Positions 60,519 through 64,000 of a stretch of DNA of 64,000 nucleotides are shown here, piece after piece. Location of the stretch: NCBI RefSeq assembly GCF_030269515.1, contig NZ_BSTM01000028.1, positions 31,757 through 95,756 of the forward strand, given 5' to 3'. A program made the position numbers and the translations under genes. How positions within the stretch are numbered: the stretch's first letter is position 1; each line of letters opens with the position of its first letter. This DNA is from Actinomadura sp. NBRC 104412. GTDB lineage: Bacteria; Actinomycetota; Actinomycetes; Streptosporangiales; Streptosporangiaceae. The notes under the pieces were generated by a model. That model saw only the letters and a program-made list of their open reading frames with translations. It was not told where the DNA came from and did not search any database.

Positions 60519-61699
60519 ACCGCCTTTCGGACGCAGTGAGAGGCCGCTTGGCGAGCGCTGGCGGACAACCGACCACAGGACGCGTCGCCGCCGCCGTACG
60601 GGCCGAGCGGCGTCTCCTGGGCGACCGCGAGGTGCTGGCCCTGGCCGACGAACTTCGAGCGGAGTTCGTCGGAGCAGGTCCTCTGGAGCCGCTGCTGCGC
60701 TCACCGGAAGTCACCGACGTCCTGGTGAATGGTCCGGGCGAGGTGTGGATCGACGTGGGCGCCGGTTTGGTCCGTACAGGCACACGCTTCCCGGACGAGA
60801 CGACACTGCGGCGCCTGGCGCAGCGCCTCACCGCCGCCGCAGGCCGCCGACTGGACGACGCGGCCCCCTACGCAGATGCCCGCCTGCCGGGCGGCATCCG
60901 GCTGCACGCGGTGCTTCCGCCGATCGCCCCGAACGGCACCTGCCTGTCACTCCGGCTGCCCAGGCGCCGCGCGTTCACGCTCCAAGAACTCGTCGTGGCC
61001 GAGGCGATACCGCCCTCCGGCACCGACCTGCTGGCGGCCATGGTCGCGGCCCGCGTCGCCTTCCTCATCACCGGCGGTACCGGAACGGGCAAGACCACCC
61101 TGCTGAGCTGCCTGCTGACACTCGCCGACCCTCGCGAACGCATCGTCCTCGTCGAGGACTCGGCCGAGTTGAGCCCCGACCATCCGCACGTGGTACGCCT
61201 CGAAGCACGCCCACCCAATGTGGAGGGTGCGGGCGGAGTCACCCTGCACGATCTTGTCCGGCAGGCCCTGCGCATGCGTCCCGACCGGCTCGTCGTCGGG
61301 GAGGTCCGAGGCGCCGAGGTCGTCGTCCTGCTGAACGCCCTCAACACCGGCCATGAGGGCGGCTGCGGGACCCTTCACGCCAACGCCCCTGGCGACGTGC
61401 CGGCCCGGCTCGAAGCCCTGGCATGCGCCGCCGGCCTCACCCGCGAGGCCGTCCACAGCCAGATCGCCGCCGCTCTCGACGTCGTCGTACATCTGGTCCG
61501 CGAGCCCGAGAGCGGCAAGAGACGCGTTGCAGAAATCTGCCTTCTGCGTCGCGGCACCGATGGCCTGGTCGGCGTGATCCCCGCGGTCTCGTTCTCCCCG
61601 ACCGGCGAACTCATCCCAGCACCGGGCGCCAACGCCTTAGCCGCTTGCCTAGACCACCGCTGGACCCCACCACCCGAGCACACAGTCACCAACAGCTAA
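60515..61699 (+). CDS. tadA: TadA/CpaF-type secretion ATPase
   Basis: 394 aa from ATG 60515 (GAGG 8 bases upstream). N-terminal domain with PLLRSPEVTDVLVNGPGEVW, then the PilB/VirB11-like ATPase: Walker A GGTGTGKTTLLS, an acidic box EDSAELSPDHPHVVRLEARP, Walker B DRLVVGEVRGAEVV and the His box GCGTLHANAP. It drives assembly of Flp-type pili or a Tad secretion system from the cytoplasmic face. Order ssd-tadA-tadB-tadC is conserved in actinobacteria (M. tuberculosis Rv3660c-Rv3657c). It is separated from ssd by an IS5 remnant, which may weaken cotranscription. Confidence 0.92.
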   Translation: MNRLSDAVRGRLASAGGQPTTGRVAAAVRAERRLLGDREVLALADELRAEFVGAGPLEPLLRSPEVTDVLVNGPGEVWIDVGAGLVRTGTRFPDETTLRRLAQRLTAAAGRRLDDAAPYADARLPGGIRLHAVLPPIAPNGTCLSLRLPRRRAFTLQELVVAEAIPPSGTDLLAAMVAARVAFLITGGTGTGKTTLLSCLLTLADPRERIVLVEDSAELSPDHPHVVRLEARPPNVEGAGGVTLHDLVRQALRMRPDRLVVGEVRGAEVVVLLNALNTGHEGGCGTLHANAPGDVPARLEALACAAGLTREAVHSQIAAALDVVVHLVREPESGKRRVAEICLLRRGTDGLVGVIPAVSFSPTGELIPAPGANALAACLDHRWTPPPEHTVTNS

Positions 61700-61807
61700 C
61701 AGCCGCACCCCCCAGCCTCGACCAACACCCACCCATATCGGCCGGCCATGCCCGCCCCTACGGGACGCACCCGCAGGGCAAGGCGAAGGAGAACCGCAGG
61801 AGAAGGG

Positions 61808-62866
61808 ATGTACTCCATAGGCATCGCAAGCTCTTGCGCAGCCGTCCTCGCGTGGTTGTTGTTCGAACCCGCTTACGCGCAGCGTCGGCTACATCGGCTA
61901 CTGACACCCAGCCCCGAGCACGATCAGGCCCTTCGAGAGTGGGTGCTCAAGCCCGTGCTCACCGCTCTGGAGGCTTTGCGTGAGCGGCGTCGGATGCCCC
62001 GCCGCTGGCGCCAGGCGGTCATCGAGCTGTGCGACGGGATGTCCTCCGAGCTGGCCGCAGGCAGAACACCGGACGAGGCATTCACCCTGACAGCCGCGCA
62101 CCTCGATCCCCCGATCGCCGCCCAACTGCTGAACGCGTCCGCCCCTGCACCCGGACCACGCAGCAAGGCCACGGCACTCACCTCTCCGGAGAACACAAAG
62201 CACAACCCATCACCAAAGACTCCACCACACCTTGCGGAGGGCAATGTCACCCGTACGACGGTCCATGCGTTGCCGCGCCACCTGCGGCCCACCACCACGG
62301 GCGTGGGCCGGCCTCGCGCACACCGAGCTCCACGGACGCATCCCACCGCACCTAGTCAGCCACAGAGGGCGCTCGGGGTCGGCGAACTGGACGCGGCCCT
62401 AGCGGCACGACAACGAGCAGCACCGCCGACGCCCTCTGGCGCGGAGGCGAGCGCAGCCATCGACTCGCCAGAGCTTCGACCGCGCCCCATAGACCGCCTG
62501 GAGAAACTGGCCCTGCAACCGGGTGCTGAAGGGCTTCGCCTTCTTGCCGCATGTTGGCGGATCGCCGCGGAACAGGGCGGCACGCTGGCCGCCGTTCTGG
62601 ACGACCTGGCCACGGCGCTCCGCGACGAAGAATCGAACCGGCAGGAGATCGCCACTCAACTCGCCGGTCCACGTGCGACCGCGCGGCTGCTGTCGGTACT
62701 GCCGCTCCTCGGGCTGGCCATGGCCGCCGCGCTCGACGCCGACCCCATGGCGTTCCTGTTGGGCACTCTGCCTGGGCTCGGGTGCCTCGTCCTCGGCGTA
62801 GGGCTCAACCTGACCGGTCTCTGGTGGACCCACCGCCTGGCCAGAAGCGCAGAGGAAATCCCATGA
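61808..62866 (+). CDS. tadB: TadB-like type II secretion F-domain membrane protein with inserted linker
   Basis: 352 aa from ATG 61808 (AGGAGAAGG upstream). An N-terminal membrane segment (IGIASSCAAVLAWLLFEPAY) is followed by a cytoplasmic T2SSF part (RWRQAVIELCDGMSSELAAG). It is then interrupted at residues about 120-235 by a Pro/Arg/Ala-rich, apparently disordered insertion, and resumes with LRLLAACWRIAAEQGGTLAA and VLDDLATALRDEESNRQEIA. Two C-terminal membrane helices follow (LLSVLPLLGLAMAAALDADP, LGTLPGLGCLVLGVGLNLTG). It forms the inner-membrane platform of the Tad machine. The stop overlaps tadC. Confidence 0.85.
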   Translation: MYSIGIASSCAAVLAWLLFEPAYAQRRLHRLLTPSPEHDQALREWVLKPVLTALEALRERRRMPRRWRQAVIELCDGMSSELAAGRTPDEAFTLTAAHLDPPIAAQLLNASAPAPGPRSKATALTSPENTKHNPSPKTPPHLAEGNVTRTTVHALPRHLRPTTTGVGRPRAHRAPRTHPTAPSQPQRALGVGELDAALAARQRAAPPTPSGAEASAAIDSPELRPRPIDRLEKLALQPGAEGLRLLAACWRIAAEQGGTLAAVLDDLATALRDEESNRQEIATQLAGPRATARLLSVLPLLGLAMAAALDADPMAFLLGTLPGLGCLVLGVGLNLTGLWWTHRLARSAEEIP

Positions 62867-63729
62867 ACCCATACAGCCCCTGGATGCTGCCCATGATGGC
62901 TGCCCTCTGCGCGGCGGTGTGCGGCTTCCTCGTCGTCCCTGACGAACGTCCCGCCGTAAGACGTCTCAAGCGCCATCTCGCTGCACCCAGACAAGCATCC
63001 CAACAAAGATCCCTTGATCCAAGCACCGCAGCCCCATCGGACCCCCAGCAAGATCACGCACCTGTGCAGGGTGGCAAACGCTCATCCATCCACAGACCCG
63101 ATGAACACTCCTCCAAGCACCTGAACGACAAGCTCCTCCGCCGATCCACCGCCGTCCTGGTGGGCCTGGTCTGCGCACTCCTCCTGGGAGGCGTGCTCGG
63201 CGCGTTCGCCGGCGTCATGGCCGCCGCAGCGGTATCGCGTTCGTTCACCCGCCTGGGCCAGGCAGAGCGAAAGCGTCGAGACGCCCGGAGAATCGCGGAT
63301 CTCCCCATCGCGGTGGACTTGCTCGCCGCCTGCTTGCGAGGTGGTACGCCCTGGAGCGAAGCCGTGGAGGCCGTCGCCGAAGCGGTCGGCGGACCGCTCG
63401 GTGAGGAACTGCAAGAAGTCGCGGTTCAGATCCGCCTTGGTGCCGATCCCGTGACGGCCTGGCTGGCGCTCGCCGAGGAACCCACGCTCGCACCACTCGC
63501 CCGTACCGCTGTTCGCGCAGTCCAAAGCGGAGCCCCACCGGCCGTCCCCTTGTCCAGACTCGCGCGAGACCAGCGCCGTACCGCCCGATCGGCCGCCGCC
63601 GCCCGAGCCAGAACCGCAGGCATCAAGGCCCTGCTTCCCCTCGGCGCCTGCTTCTTGCCGGCCTTCGTCCTACTGGGCATCGTGCCCGCCATAGCCGGAA
63701 TCGCCAGGTCCCTACTCATCCCCTGGTAA
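62863..63729 (+). CDS. tadC: TadC-like type II secretion F-domain membrane protein
   Basis: 288 aa from ATG 62863, overlapping the tadB stop by 4 bp. An N-terminal membrane helix (MLPMMAALCAAVCGFLVV), a hydrophilic Gln/Ser/His-rich linker of about 60 residues, and two helices (TAVLVGLVCALLLGGVLGAF, AGVMAAAAVSRSF) precede the T2SSF domain (LPIAVDLLAACLRGGTPWSE, LARTAVRAVQSGAPPAVPLS). A final membrane segment is LLPLGACFLPAFVLLGIVPA. Partners TadB in the inner-membrane platform. No flp pilin gene follows within the window. Confidence 0.88.
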   Translation: MNPYSPWMLPMMAALCAAVCGFLVVPDERPAVRRLKRHLAAPRQASQQRSLDPSTAAPSDPQQDHAPVQGGKRSSIHRPDEHSSKHLNDKLLRRSTAVLVGLVCALLLGGVLGAFAGVMAAAAVSRSFTRLGQAERKRRDARRIADLPIAVDLLAACLRGGTPWSEAVEAVAEAVGGPLGEELQEVAVQIRLGADPVTAWLALAEEPTLAPLARTAVRAVQSGAPPAVPLSRLARDQRRTARSAAAARARTAGIKALLPLGACFLPAFVLLGIVPAIAGIARSLLIPW

Positions 63730-64000
63730 GCACCCTGACCAACACCACAGCGAAAGCCCCCACCACAAGACCCAGCCGCTCACCCCAACGCCCGCCACCA
63801 CCTGCAACGCTGCCCACACTCCCTGGTGAACGCCGCTAAGAAGGTGACCCATCGTCTGTGCTCAGGGCCCTTTCGTTCACGTCCACTGGAGTGGTGTATG
63901 GGGTCTGTGTGATCTATGACCGGTTCGTGTCGTGATGGGCGAGTCCCCGTGACGTGAGACGGCCACCTCGTGATCCTTCGAGTCGACCAAGACCAGTGAA
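63730..64000. other. end of window, no gene seen
   Basis: 271 bp. The usual next genes of the locus (flp/tadE-like small pilins) do not begin here. Bases 63895-64000 look different from the preceding sequence and could be the border of another insertion element, but no transposase can be recognised in this short stretch. Confidence 0.35.

Noticed and set aside
1..64000. CRISPR arrays, rRNA genes, prophage or replication origin
   Set aside because: No regularly spaced repeats, no rRNA-like sequence, no phage structural or integrase genes, and only one DnaA-box pair were seen.

Overview
High-GC (about 70%) DNA from an actinomycete. The content fits a sporulating or filamentous member of Streptosporangiales or a relative (Actinomadura-like), although the genus is an inference. 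Supporting signs are a WhiB-family regulator, a whiJ-type cassette (XRE/DUF5753 + DUF397 + HATPase), a PASTA-tailed penicillin-binding protein, a Crp of the mycobacterial/streptomycete type, many GTG starts and apparently leaderless genes.

Region 1 (1-10.6 kb) has mixed housekeeping-type and signalling genes: the tail of a PP2C phosphatase, an S9 peptidase, small lipoprotein and hypothetical genes, a GNAT acetyltransferase and a secreted alpha/beta hydrolase. It ends with two adjacent large STAND/NB-ARC ATPases. The second of these is an unusual fusion of GAF, SpoIIE-type PP2C phosphatase, STAND ATPase and TPR-like regions.

Region 2 (10.6-33.3 kb) looks like an accessory or defence island that abuts a tRNA-Pro(CGG). 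It holds a mcrC gene destroyed by frameshifts and a tandemly triplicated DUF397/XRE-tail segment beside an intact whiJ-like trio. A Ser/Thr kinase with a TPR-like tail follows, then a complete type I restriction-modification operon (hsdM-hsdS-hsdR). An HTH-containing N6-adenine methylase lies divergent to a DEDDh exonuclease-BRCT protein. The rest is an EcsC-like protein, a HEAT-repeat protein, an IS701-like remnant, a frameshifted gene and a three-gene cassette (unknown, DUF6879-like, DUF6082-like). A strong hairpin separates this from the tRNA.

Region 3 (33.4-63.7 kb) is conserved actinobacterial backbone. Its gene content and order follow Mycobacterium tuberculosis Rv3683 down to Rv3657c, from knowledge of that genome: metallophosphoesterase, ponA2-type PBP, whiB4/wblA, the paired Get3/ArsA-like ATPases, DUF4177, ridA, metallo-beta-lactamase fold, crp, nth, CoA-type Nudix, marP, ephE-like hydrolase, holin-like membrane protein, acs, ssd, then tadA-tadB-tadC. 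Local insertions include a slipin, an HxlR/quinone-reductase pair, a TPR protein, a DUF309 protein and an IS5 remnant between ssd and tadA.

Functional links: HsdM/S/R form one restriction-modification enzyme. XRE, DUF397 and the RsbW-like ATPase form a regulatory cassette. Crp probably represses its own gene through a site in the crp-nth gap. The ssd-tadABC genes belong to a Tad/Flp-type secretion or pilus locus that continues beyond the right edge or is interrupted there.
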